Source of the DNA: Centroberyx gerrardi
Taxonomy: Eukaryota; Chordata; Actinopteri; Beryciformes; Berycidae
DNA: 64,000 nucleotides
Direction of reading: 5' to 3'
Assembly (NCBI RefSeq): GCF_048128805.1
Contig: NC_136008.1
Span: 19,069,072 to 19,133,071, forward strand
The notes beneath the pieces are model-generated. The model searched no databases and had not been told where the DNA came from. It saw only the letters and a list, made by a program, of their open reading frames with translations. Positions within the stretch are counted from its first letter, which is position 1. The number at the start of each line of letters is the position of its first letter. Of the stretch, positions 1-9,162 are shown piece by piece. A program made the position numbers and the translations under genes.

Positions 1-947
1 CATCCAATGCCAGTTACTGCTTTACTGCAGGCAGAGTCATATAGGCAATGTAGTACTTATCTAACCTAGTGTGTTAGGCTTTTTTCACCAGATTCACTGT
101 TTTGAAAGCCAACAGACATGATTACATTGGGCAGATCTGTAGACATATTTGTGAAGACTGACTATTAACTGTTTGTTGTCCATTTACAGTGAGTACACAG
201 ATCAACAACAAGGTCGCAGGGCACAAGATAGAATAATGCCTGTCAACTGATGTTTGTTATCACTGAAATAGAACTGAAGTAAATCTGGCTTGGCCATTGT
301 ATGGGTTGACATCTATTTTTTTTTTTTTAAATCAGGCTAATCAAAACACCAGAAACAATCAGGAAACCATTTTTGTTATTAGGAATAAAACTAGGATTAA
401 AATCATATACTAGAAACAATGTGTTGTTTTTCATTTCTCCTATTCACTAAATAGACAGAACACTAGCACTGGAACAGGGATTGGATCGAGGAGAATTTTA
501 CCACTAGATGCCCTTGTCAGGCTGCCATTAGATCCACAGCAGGATCATCTGACTTTAAAAGGAGTGTTCCCTCAGTGACTGGCACTGGCAAAGCCTTGCT
601 CTGGAATAGTAGAGAAAAATAAAAGGGTATAACTTGGTTCAGGCATCACTTATCTCATCAGCCTCCACATTTCATTTCTTTGCCTCCTGATCCACTGTCT
701 ACACCCATCCCTCTTGCAGCAGGGTTACGATAACGCTTTACTTTACAACGGCCTTATTATTAGTTTAGTGCATTCATTATGAATAACTTCAGGCAATCAG
801 TTGGCCACTGCCCAAACTTTGCTCACAACTTGAACATACCAGAAAAACGTGGTCAACAAAATTGAATAGAAGCACTTGGTGCATTTGACTTAATCTTCTG
901 TTGGTAAATAATCAAACATCACGCCATTATAACCTATCACTTTAGTG
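1..947. other. intergenic, no gene recognised
   Basis: I see no exon with family resemblance and no recognisable RNA gene. A short T-tract lies near 317-328. The stretch is downstream of the minus-strand lectin gene. Confidence 0.5.
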
Positions 948-1545
948 GTCACTGGAGCACAACATTCGATTCATTCAATTCAGTTTAATTTAAGAAAAGA
1001 ATTGAAGATGGCACATCACTTAGCACCAAGGTTGGCTCAGTTCATGAATGAACTATCAATTCCAACTGAACTGAGGAATTGGAATTTGAAAAACAGGAAA
1101 CATTTCAGGAAATTGAAATTAATTCAATGAAATTCTGTGAAATTCCATGTTTTGTTTTGTTTTGGGATTTTTTTTGTTTTGTTTTTTTCTTACCGCATAT
1201 CTGAGATTACAAATAGTGTTATATATTATCAGTATAATATCATATAATGTCATAAAATATTAAACGTACCTTTCAGGTGGTATTTGATACATAATATGTA
1301 ATCATAATACATGCATTATGATTGAATGCATTTGATTTCTTTAACTGTCTTTTATTTGATTCATGATGTTTGATTTATAATGTTTAGCAAGTCAAGACAA
1401 CCTCTTTTAGAAGTGGAATTTCATGGAATTTAATTCTGTTTCCTCTCATTCTGATTCAATTCCAATTCTGTTTCCAGGAATTTAATTGGAATTTACCATG
1501 CACTCTCAATTCAATTCATGAATGGCCCCAACCCTGTTCAACCTT
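948..1545. repeat. AT-rich repeat with inverted GAATT-rich arms
   Basis: Both flanks are dense in GGAATT/AATTCC words that are mutually complementary (left arm about 968-1145, right arm about 1410-1540). The right end reads, on the minus strand, CAGGGTTGGGGCCATTCAT, which resembles a hAT terminus. I could not find a matching left terminus, so it may be truncated. It sits downstream of the minus-strand lectin gene, and a TTTATT at about 1350 could supply that gene's polyadenylation signal (AATAAA on the minus strand). Confidence 0.4.
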
Positions 1546-1704
1546 ACTTATTCCAGGTGCTTCGATGCTTTTATAAGTACTTGGTTTAGTACATTATGTT
1601 TGTACACTTGTAAGTTACATTGTGTTGTTACACCGTTGTTAAGTACAATATGTATTAGGGAGATTTTCATCAAGTTAAATATGTCCATTGTAAAGTAAAG
1701 TGTT

Positions 1705-3366
1705 TCAGTAGCAGATGAAGTTCCTTCTCTCCCTGCAGTCCCTGGTCCCCCAGTGGTCTCTCTGGTCCTTGGACAGGGTTCCACAGTGCTGCCGCGGGGC
1801 CGGGCAGAGCGGCAGGTCCTGGTACCTCAGCGTCTCTCCGTTCACCCACAGCCACCTGCCAGCCAGGAAGCGCAGGCCGGTCCAAACCTGAGAGAAAAAG
1901 GCTAGCTAGACAGGTAAAACATTTTTCTTGAGTGGTATTGTCGCTGTATTTTAAATTTAAGCTCATTCGTTGGGGGTTGGCTGAGGGGGTTGCAGTAGAC
2001 TGATTTTAGCCTTTAAAGGGGAATACCATTTCAAGTTGACATGTACAGTAGGAGACACACATGCCTACATAAAGGGTATTAAAGGGGTGAGTGTTGCGAT
2101 GTAGCTAGAGCAAAAATAATGAGGCAAAAGCAGTAATGAACTTTCCTATCTATTTCTAACTGCCTAAATAATGTGATGTAAGAATAAATTAAACAAATAT
2201 GTCTTCCCGTGTCATGTTATCATTATTGTTTGAGATGCAATACAGCTTGCGGCAGTGCTTTTTTAAAACTATCGTACATGTACACAGTATCCCACAAGCA
2301 TATCTCTGCTCCCCATACAAGTTGCCATGATGTTTAAATACATTTCTGTTTATCTTTTCACTGCTCAAAATAACAAATAGTTTTACCATTCTGTGGTATT
2401 CTGCATTTATCTGAATATCGTTTTTTGATCTCAAAGACCATCTGCAATTTTCCCCCCACACCCTCAAACCTCATCAGTCGCGGCCTCCTGTATTATCTTC
2501 CTGGCGATTCGGTGGTCGTCCGCGGACTGCAGGCTCACCAAGTCGTACAAGTGGTTGTGATACAGGTGAGGTTTGCTGGAGTCGACAGCCTTGGCCCTGC
2601 AGTGCTCCAGGGCCTCCTCCCACGTCTTGCTCTCCTTCACCAGGACCAGTTTGTCCTCAAAGCAGATGAAAGGCAGACGGTAGGAGCAGAGCATCCTGTA
2701 AAATATTTTCCTCACAGTGTTGACATAGCCACAATTGTCATTTGGATGTCCTTGTTCCCAGTTTCTGTAGTGTGATGATGCATTTCCTGTCCACCTCCAG
2801 ATGCCACTGGTATCTTGGTACAGTCCAATCCAACCGCCGTGGCCCTTGTCAGGGATGGTTGTCTGGAGTGTGATGGTGGCGAGGTCAGTGTGCTTATTCT
2901 CACAGTAGAAACGAGCATCGTACCAATTCCTACGTTCCACTGGCTCAATGTGAACTTGGTTGCCACGGGAGCAGTAAAAATTTTGTTCCATAGAGCAAGA
3001 CACACTAATCCACTTTTTACTCTCCAACATATAGGCACAGGCCATTCTGCTCCTGTGTACTGTTACCCAGCTGCTGCCCTCTACTTCTCCAATCCACTTC
3101 CACAGCGCGGGGTACTTAGAGTCTCTGTGCAGACCAATCCAGAGACGGACATTTGGGCTGTCACCAGCCAACAGGTCTTCCTCCCTCTTGCTTCCGGCCA
3201 CAGCCAGGTCAGTGTGATGCGCCCTGCAGTACTGCTGTGCTTCTGACCAGCTCTTCGACAGAGCCACACGGAAAAACTTCTTCCTCCTGGCAGATACCTC
3301 CAAGGCAGGAGCAGCAATAAGAAGCAAGAGGAAGAGGGAGAGAGGAAGCTCAGAGGTGCTCTTCAT
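1705..3366 (-). CDS. secreted three-CTLD C-type lectin-like protein A (2 coding exons)
   Basis: Exon 1 is 3366-2470 and exon 2 is 1887-1705. The donor GAG|GTTTGA and acceptor CTCTCAG|GTTTGG join in phase 0, giving 359 aa. Residues 1-26 form a signal peptide (charged start, then a leucine-rich core). Three C-type lectin-like domains follow, at roughly 31-133, 138-238 and 240-359. WIGL core motifs are visible in domains 1 and 2 and WTGL in domain 3, with paired cysteines in each. None shows a clean EPN or QPD calcium/sugar motif; domain 2 has GHPNDNC at that place. No transmembrane segment follows, so the product is probably secreted. Fish genomes carry many such small tandem-CTLD proteins, often labelled mannose-receptor-like or CLEC20A-like; ligand unknown. 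The first lectin domain is uninterrupted here, whereas the paralogue at 13375 has an intron in it. Family call is firm, exact orthology is not. Confidence 0.88.
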
Positions 3367-3524
3367 AGTTATGAGTCTTTGATAAGTCGCTTTTTTCTTT
3401 TCTATCGGTAGTGCGGAGTAGAGTAGGATACAACTTGTTGAAGCCGTCTGTTGTGAAACCTGCTGATCTGCTGCAGTAGTTGGAGCGGAAAGGAGGAGAG
3501 GGAGGATAGGCTTTGTTGTGAAGA

Positions 3525-3581
3525 ACAGCTGTCCGTCACTCTGTTTTTATTGCAACTACCTTCTTGGCCACTCCCACTTAA
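3525..3581 (-). promoter_or_regulatory. conserved upstream block of lectin gene A
   Basis: Read on the minus strand this starts GTGGGAGTGGCCA, continues with GGTAGTTGC and a TATA-like CAATAAAAAC, and ends GGACAGCTG. The same words in the same order occur at 13226-13283 upstream of lectin gene B. It lies about 160-215 bp before the start codon. That position and the conservation between paralogues suggest the core promoter; transcription start is not known. Confidence 0.55.
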
Positions 3582-4023
3582 GTCACATCTGGACAGACCT
3601 AGCTGATGAACAGTATGTCTCCGTTTTCATGTGGTGATTCTGTTATTGTGTCCCCTGCCCTGTTTGTCTCATTTCCACCAGATCTGGGTTGATATTTTGG
3701 GCGTGACATCATTATTGTTTGCAGGTGTGATCACCTACAGGTGTGATAGAGGTCCTGCCGAGCTATTACTGTCATGCAGGGTTAAGATTGAGTTCTAAGT
3801 TCCCTTCCACCCCCCAAGTCCCCCCTCAATACTAACCCTGCTGTCATGACACCTCAGTGAAGGCAATGAAGGCATGTAGCCAAAACATGTTTGTGAAAAA
3901 AAAGTATCTAATTTCAATTTCTATTAACATTTTACCACCAAGAATTATTGGGCCGTATCACTGTCTCAGGACAATACAGTACTAAGTACATGTATTGTGT
4001 ACTGTGCATGTAAAATGCAAGCA
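3582..4023. other. intergenic, nothing recognised
   Basis: Between the lectin A promoter block and a DNA transposon. I see no exon, RNA gene or clear repeat boundary. Confidence 0.4.
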
Positions 4024-4210
4024 CTAGAACCGCCAGGGGGTCATTTTTACCCCCTGCCGCAACAGCGTCAGCAATCGCACAGATGTCATTTCTTGAAGCA
4101 GTTAAGTTGTTCATTTTCATCTATTTTTTTAAATAATAAGTAAGACTTGACAAAATAACTATTTAAAATTCAATAATAAGAAATAAAGAAACGGAGCGCT
4201 CGCTCGCTCG

Positions 4211-4211
<1 letters not shown>

Positions 4212-4262
<51 letters not shown>
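4212..4262. repeat. (CA)n microsatellite
   Basis: An uninterrupted CA run of about 50 bp, preceded by GCTC/GCAC repeats. It is internal to the transposon at 4024-4833. Confidence 0.95.
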
Positions 4263-4263
<1 letters not shown>

Positions 4264-4422
4264 CATCATACTAAATGCTGGGCGACATTGATGGTTTTTG
4301 AGTCTGTGCAATATTTTATACAGTGTATTCCTTTCATTCAGTAGTTTTAGAGACCATGGTGCTGAAGGAGCTGTCCATGGTTACGATATGGGCAAGGTGG
4401 CTGGTCGCTCTATTGAGAGTAA

Positions 4423-4692
4423 TTATAGATATGATATAGATTGTGATGTTTGTTTTATGCTATAGCTAGAGTCACGCATTTTCAAGTTGAGCTGTAGGAG
4501 CCTACCTGTCACCAGAAGCCTTTTTTTTTTTACCGGGTGTGGAGGCTCGTACTCCTCCTCAGATGAAGATGATTCATGAGGTGAAAATGAAGGGTCAGTC
4601 ATCTCTCCCCCATCAGATTCTCCCTCACTCATGTCCTGAAGCATTTTCACTGCCTCTTGCACATTCATCTTTCTTCTTTTGTCACCGTCCAT
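4423..4692 (-). pseudogene. piggyBac-like transposase N-terminal remnant
   Basis: About 65 N-terminal residues are recognisable: a basic start, the EGESDGGE acidic run, SSSSEEEYEPP and KKKR. Downstream residues do not resemble a transposase and the frame ends quickly. It lies wholly inside the inverted-terminus element at 4024-4833. It could have been spliced in an ancestral element, but no catalytic DDD region is present here. Confidence 0.5.
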
Positions 4693-4833
4693 TTCTTGTT
4701 TTTGCTAAGCTAGGTAGCCTACTGTAAGCCAAAAAGACGTCTTGACTAAACAATGGGCGTTGCTAGGCAACCGGACGCGGCATTATACAGCTGTTTCTAT
4801 GAGGGGGTAAAAATGACCCCTCGGCGGTTCTAG

Positions 4834-5690
4834 GTATAAATGATCATAATTTTTTTTCTTTTTATCCCACACCCCCCATAATTCACTAGATGATTAATAA
4901 ACCCATTTTAGGAAAAGTAATGAACTGAGAGATGTAGGGGTTTTATTTTAACAGAGTTACATGCATTTGAAAACACAAGGGGGGTAAAAATGACCCCTTG
5001 GCTCTATTATGATTAAATGGTATGGATATGCCCTCCAGTCCCCCTTATTTGACATTTAAACATGTTTCTATCATGACTTTATTAACATTTAACAAAAACA
5101 AGGCTTATATCTGTGGGTGCATTGTTTTGTCATAGTTCTCAAGAATCACTGTAATATTTCAGACAGACAGATGTGAGTGAACTGCAGGATCCTGCACCGT
5201 CCAATATTGTCTATAGAAGGAATTATATCATATTACATTAGATCTGCTGTATGGTTAAAAGGTATCAGAAGATAAATAATAAAGTCTTGTTCACACAAAG
5301 TCAAATCTGCACAATTTCTATTGTGTTGAAGTTCGGAACCAAGGTAACTTTGCTCTTCATCTCTACTATTATTTGAAAATGTTCATTTCAAAGCATATAT
5401 GCGTGTTGTCTTCATGGATAATACATACCAACACCGCTGGTAAGGTAGACAGAGGACAGCACAAGGACAATGTAATCAGCACCTGCTGGCAAAGAAGATT
5501 CAAATCCAGTCATTTCCCTGTAGCCTGATTTCCCCATCCAAGCATGGAGACTGGACAGTTTTGAATGTGGAAGATTTGAATGGCTTTTCAGGAGGCAGAG
5601 GAACAGAGCCTCTCGCTGCACAACGCATGACTGAATTTGAATCCACTTTGTTTTTTTTCTTGTTTGTTTTTTCATGTCTTTTTCCTTTTT
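4834..5690. other. intergenic with a stray transposon-end palindrome
   Basis: No gene recognised. At 4981-4997 the palindrome GGGGTAAAAATGACCCC recurs followed by TTGGCTCTA, resembling the right end of the element at 4024-4833 and suggesting a truncated relative. Confidence 0.4.
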
Positions 5691-5697
5691 ATTTGCC

Positions 5698-5830
5698 TTT
5701 AAAGGAATAGTTCGGTATTTTGAACCCTGGGCCCAAATAACATGTTTTCCGTCATGATCCCTATTAGTAGAAACCATAAATTCGTTAGCCGCCTGCTCCA
5801 TCCGTCTGGTAACACCGGGCGGTCCCCTCC
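5698..5830. repeat. dispersed repeat, copy 1
   Basis: Starts near AGGAATAGTTCGGTATTTTG and runs through GATCCCTATTAGTAGAAACC to GCCGCCTGCTCC. The same blocks occur at 37707-37828, there rearranged: the second block in this orientation followed by the first in inverse. The intact parent may be a DNA element with long inverted termini. Confidence 0.6.
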
Positions 5831-6239
5831 CTCTCTACTGCAATAGAAACCTAGGGGCATACGCGACAGTCTCTGAAAACTATGATAAACGTTGTTTTGC
5901 AAAACATGACACTCACACGACACTCAGTATAGTCAGTATGTCAGTATGTTATCTTGAAAAAAATTGTAAAAAAAAAACAAAAAACGAGCTTTCGGTCAGC
6001 AGTTATTTTTGGATTCTTCTGGCTCTTGTGGATGCCGGTTTAGAAGGCAGCGCATCTTTGAGAAAAAATAGTTCCTATCCAAATAGAACACAACTATTGA
6101 CAGAAAGCTCAGTTTTGTTTTTTGTTTTTTTCAAGACAGGGATACAGGGAATTCTTCACAGAAATATTGCAATTATTTCCTATCAAACATTGTTGGACAA
6201 AATGGACTACTTGGACTTGAACTTAACTCTATTCATATA

Positions 6240-6805
6240 CACTCACCGGCCACTTCATTAGGTACATCTGTTCAACTGCTTGTTAACACAAATATCTAAT
6301 CAGCCAATCACGTGGCAGCAACTCAATGCATTTAGCCATGTAGACATGGTCAAGACGATCTGCTGAAGTTCAAACCAAGCATCAGAATGGGGAAGAAAGG
6401 TGATTTAAGTGACTTTGAACGTGGCATGGTTGTTGGTGCCAGACGGGCTGGTTTGAGTAATTCAGAAACTGCTGATCTACTGGGATTTTCACGCACAACC
6501 ATCTCTAGGGTTTACAGAGAATGGTCCGAAAAAGCGAAAATATCCAGTGAGCGGCAGTTCTCTGGGCGAAAATGCCTTGTTGACGGCAGAGGTCAGAGGA
6601 GAATGGCCAGACTGGTTCGAGCTGATAGAAAGGCAACAGTAACTCAGATAACCTCCTTACAACTGTGGTGAGCAGAAAAGCATCTCAGAATGCAACACGT
6701 CCAACCTTGAGGCAGATGTCACTTTGGTAGCCGGTTGACACTGAGCTGAAAGCTGATACCTACCCAGTATTAGTAAGGTGTACCTAATGAAGTGGCCGGT
6801 GAGTG
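6240..6805 (+). mobile_element. Tc1-like transposon, internally deleted
   Basis: Inverted termini of about 25 bp begin CACTCACCGGCCACTTCATT and end with the complement ...GTGAGTG, flanked by TA on both sides (6238-6239, 6806-6807). Inside, 6387-6671 encodes the N-terminal helix-turn-helix region of a Tc1-type transposase (GKKGDLSDFERGMVVGARR... SNSETADLLGFSRTTISRVY). The DDE catalytic domain is missing, so the 566-bp copy cannot mobilise itself. The partner repeat at 50402-50420 lacks the insert and reads directly through a single TA. Confidence 0.93.
6387..6671 (+). pseudogene. Tc1 transposase, N-terminal DNA-binding part only
   Basis: The first roughly 90 residues match the paired-like helix-turn-helix region of Tc1-family transposases. 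Then the frame runs into LQLW and stops because the middle and C-terminal catalytic region are deleted. Full-length members are about 340 aa. Confidence 0.88.
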
Positions 6806-6960
6806 TACATTTATTATGTTTTATTGATTTTCTGAACTCAGCCACACAATTTCTCTAATTTCTCTGAGTTGTTCGCTGCTTTCATCCCGGTGCAGCTGGA
6901 CCGGCTGCAGGCTTGGCGGTGTGTTTATGCTTCAAGGCTGTTAGACAACATAGGTCTATA

Positions 6961-7016
<56 letters not shown>

Positions 7017-7026
7017 CACACACACA
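6961..7026. repeat. (AC)n microsatellite in composite repeat copy 1
   Basis: About 50 bp of AC repeats followed by a few CACACACC units. The partner copy has only a short run at the matching place (50238-50252), so the tract expanded in this copy or contracted in the other. Confidence 0.95.
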
Positions 7027-7239
7027 CCTACCTACCTTAGCATGTGACATCCAATTGCACATACATTTTGACTTATTTTATATCCATTCATCTTGAAAAG
7101 TTTGACTTGTAAATGCATGCATCTACAAGCCTACTCCAAATAGAAATAAAGTTATATGTAAAAGGCTAAATATCATTTCAAATAATCCAAACTCATTTTT
7201 GCCATTCAATCTGCAGCTTGGCCCACTGTTTCTCCTCCA

Positions 7240-7394
7240 CCAATCAGAATACGGCTTCACCATTCTAACCGATTACGACATCATTGGATGGAGCTGGACT
7301 CTGCTCTACCAATCAGAGCCTGTCTCAGCTGCACTGATGACATCACAATCAGAATTCTGACGTGTTTGGTCACAGCAGCTCAGGGCATAAAAAG
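7240..7394 (+). promoter_or_regulatory. promoter-like module inside the composite repeat
   Basis: Two CCAATCAG boxes (7240-7247, 7309-7316), an inverted ATTGG (7283-7287), TGATGACATCAC, a CRE-like TGACGT (7358-7363) and a TATA-like CATAAAAAG (7386-7394) occur in that order. The copy at 49900-50055 keeps most of these, with CATAAAAGG as the TATA-like box. The arrangement resembles a Pol II promoter. No conserved coding sequence follows, so what it drives, if anything, is unknown. Confidence 0.45.
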
Positions 7395-7414
7395 CCTCGC
7401 TTGAGGTCTTCAGC

Positions 7415-7451
7415 TTCATACCTTACCAGGCTCTGTCTGGTAAGGTATGAA
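7415..7451 (+). other. hairpin, 15-bp perfect stem
   Basis: Arms 7415-7429 and 7437-7451 are perfectly complementary with a 7-base loop. It lies about 20 bp after the TATA-like box. The partner copy has a hairpin at the same place (49847-49877) with different inner base pairs but an unbroken 14-bp stem. Confidence 0.85.
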
Positions 7452-7759
7452 CTCCCCTGGGTGCTGGTACAGCTGTTGCTTGGACCGCGGCAAGAGGCTC
7501 TCTTTGGGAATCTTTCTACACGGTCCTCATTTCAGACCAGTAGCTGTTGGCTTGATGGGCGTGTTTGGAAACGTTCTCTTATGTTAAGTTAATAGTTCAC
7601 TGAAATGTGTTTCTGAGAGAAATGAGGACCCTGTGAAAACGCCTTCAAATGATCGCAATCCTGTCAAAACCGACACGAGACACCAAGAGATGGAGCGGGA
7701 GCAACAGATTGGGGGTGTCTCTCACGTCTACTAGTTAATTTTGATAGTTTGGACCAGGT

Positions 7760-8015
7760 GGTGTGGCGGCTAGTGAATGCGGTTCATTGAAGAGCTGGAG
7801 GCGCAGTTCGCATCCCGCTGAAGCCAACCTGCCAGCCGCTCCAAAGGTGTGGTCTGGCGGTTAGCGATTGTGGTTCGTTGAAGAGCTGGTGGTTGGTACG
7901 AAGAGACGCGGTTCACCTCCTGCTGAAGCCTGCCAGCCAGTCCAAACGGTGGTCTGGCGGTTGCGGTTGAAACGTGGTTTGCCTCCCGCTGAAGCAAACC
8001 CGCCACCCAGTCCAA
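7760..8015 (+). repeat. imperfect GC-rich tandem units, copy 1
   Basis: Three partial units share GTGGTSTGGCGGYTAGCG, GAAGAGCTGG and CCGCTGAAGC, spaced about 103 and 69 bp. Each unit has a TGGCGGYTAG word and, about 40-50 bp later, a GTTCGCATCCC-type word. These faintly resemble tRNA A and B boxes. The partner array is at 49440-49735. Confidence 0.65.
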
Positions 8016-8017
8016 AC

Positions 8018-8155
8018 TGCTCGTCATTAATGGCTAGTATCCCTGCCTGTCACACAGGAGGCTGGGGTTCAATTCTCCGACGGGGAGGCAAGCTTCCCTG
8101 AATTTCCCCAAGGGGATTAATAGAGTGCTATCTTATCTTATCTTATCTTATAGGG
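8018..8155 (+). mobile_element. tRNA-Asp-derived SINE-like sequence
   Basis: 8018-8087 aligns with vertebrate tRNA-Asp(GTC): the anticodon region GCCTGTCAC, T-arm GGGGTTCAATTCTCCGACG and final GGGGAG are clear, while the D-arm is altered. A non-tRNA body (CCCTGAATTTCCCCAAGGGG) and a TCTTA tail of four units follow, as in a SINE. The inverted partner keeps the body and tail but has unrelated sequence in place of the tRNA head. Confidence 0.75.
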
Positions 8156-8397
8156 TTGTAGGCCCTTGTCAAAGTCCACAGTAAGAGCTTTAGGGGCTCC
8201 AGGGAATGTGGTGGGTGCTGCCGCTGCTGCTCCTGCTGCTGCAGCAGTACAGTTAAGCCAGGTGGTCGTAGTCAGTAGTGGCAAGCAACAACACTGCTGC
8301 TGCTGCTGCTGCTACTACAGCTGCTGCAGCAGTATAGGCCTAGTAGTGGTAGTTCCACTACAGATATCTGAAATATCTTAAAGTAGCATTTTGGCTA

Positions 8398-8560
8398 GTC
8401 ATAATGTAATGAGAGATATTGTAAATTAGCATATATCTCTCATTACATTATGACCAACCGAAATGCTAATTTAAGATATCTCTAATTACATTATGACCTG
8501 TCAAAATGCTAATTTAAAATATCTCTAATTACATTATGACTAGTCAAAATGCTAATTTAA
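8398..8560. repeat. 43-bp minisatellite, short array
   Basis: Units of the type ATTAGCATTTTGACTAGTCA plus TAATGTAATTAGAGATATCT. There is one unit on the plus strand and three inverted (about 8445, 8487, 8530). The corresponding array near 48000-49010 holds about nine units. Confidence 0.8.
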
Positions 8561-8666
8561 GATATCTTCCAGAGTCCAGTTTGGGATGAGGTCGGGGGCA
8601 TGCTTGGTGATTGATGACATGGTGGTTTCGATAGTAAACGTCCCGTATCACAAACAAACTGAATGA

Positions 8667-9156
8667 ATGATGACGTGGCGTATGAATTTGGCCGAGCGCC
8701 AGGATACTGTGCGAGTACTGAGAATATCACCGGTAGATCCTGGACCTTCGTTTGGATGGTGAGCAATTCAAGGATTATTTCAGGATTTTAGGCTATGTGA
8801 CATGCGGTGCGCTTGTGGTGTTCCAAAAAGTTGAGATATTTTTATCTCAGCCATGTTCGTGCCAGAAAAAAAAGGCGCCTTGCAACGTGTACGCACCGCA
8901 ACCGCGCATTGACCGCACATTGGAAATAATGGATTTGCGCACGCAAAAGACGCCACATGTGAACCATCAATTTTATTGGGAGGGACAATTTTGCCTACTT
9001 TGAGCCGATACGCCTATGTTCACACAGCACTTAGAAGATTTGCACATAAAGCTAAAGTTACTTCAACACAAAGACTTCAGATAGACCTAACAGTTATCAA
9101 ATTAGTTCGCAAGCTCGGGAACAATACACACAACTGGCAGAATTTACTATGGAAGT
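8667..9156. other. intergenic, nothing firmly recognised
   Basis: Moderately GC-rich sequence without a supported exon or RNA gene. Confidence 0.4.
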
Positions 9157-9162
9157 TAGTTA

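Larger units (their letters stand above)
4024..4833. mobile_element. DNA transposon with inverted termini and a piggyBac-like transposase N-terminus
   Basis: The two ends are inverted copies. The left reads CTAGAACCGCC then a GGGGTCATTTTTACCCC palindrome (4037-4053); the right has the same palindrome inverted (4804-4820) followed by GGCGGTTCTAG. A minus-strand reading frame starts at 4692 (MDGDKRRKMNVQEAVKML) and has an acidic Ser/Glu-rich stretch then PVKKKR, as in the N-terminal part of piggyBac-derived proteins. The catalytic domain is absent, and a GCTC/CA microsatellite (4197-4262) fills part of the interior, so this copy is non-autonomous. The target duplication is unclear: CTAG or TA at both ends, not TTAA. 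Family assignment is an inference. Confidence 0.65.
6149..8666 (+). repeat. long composite repeat, copy 1 (inverted partner at 47875-50497)
   Basis: From GAATTCTTCAC at 6149 to about CAAACTGAATGA at 8666, the sequence matches the reverse complement of 47875-50497 throughout, apart from transposon insertions and repeat-number changes. In order it holds: a site hit by a Tc1-like element, a CA microsatellite, a promoter-like module (7240-7394), a hairpin (7415-7451), imperfect GC-rich tandem units (about 7760-8015), a tRNA-Asp-derived SINE-like piece (8018-8155), CTG-rich runs and a short 43-bp minisatellite. No shared terminal inverted repeat was found and no long reading frame is conserved. 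The family is not recognised. Confidence 0.8.

Noticed and set aside
2815-3246. 143-aa plus-strand frame opposite lectin gene A
   Set aside because: Antisense shadow of the lectin exon.
8018-8087. Functional tRNA-Asp gene
   Set aside because: D-arm is altered and the sequence continues into a SINE body and tail inside a repeat, so it is a tRNA-derived relic.
8166-8381. Frame with poly-Ala and poly-Cys runs
   Set aside because: CTG-rich part of the composite repeat; the frame is not preserved as a protein in copy 2.
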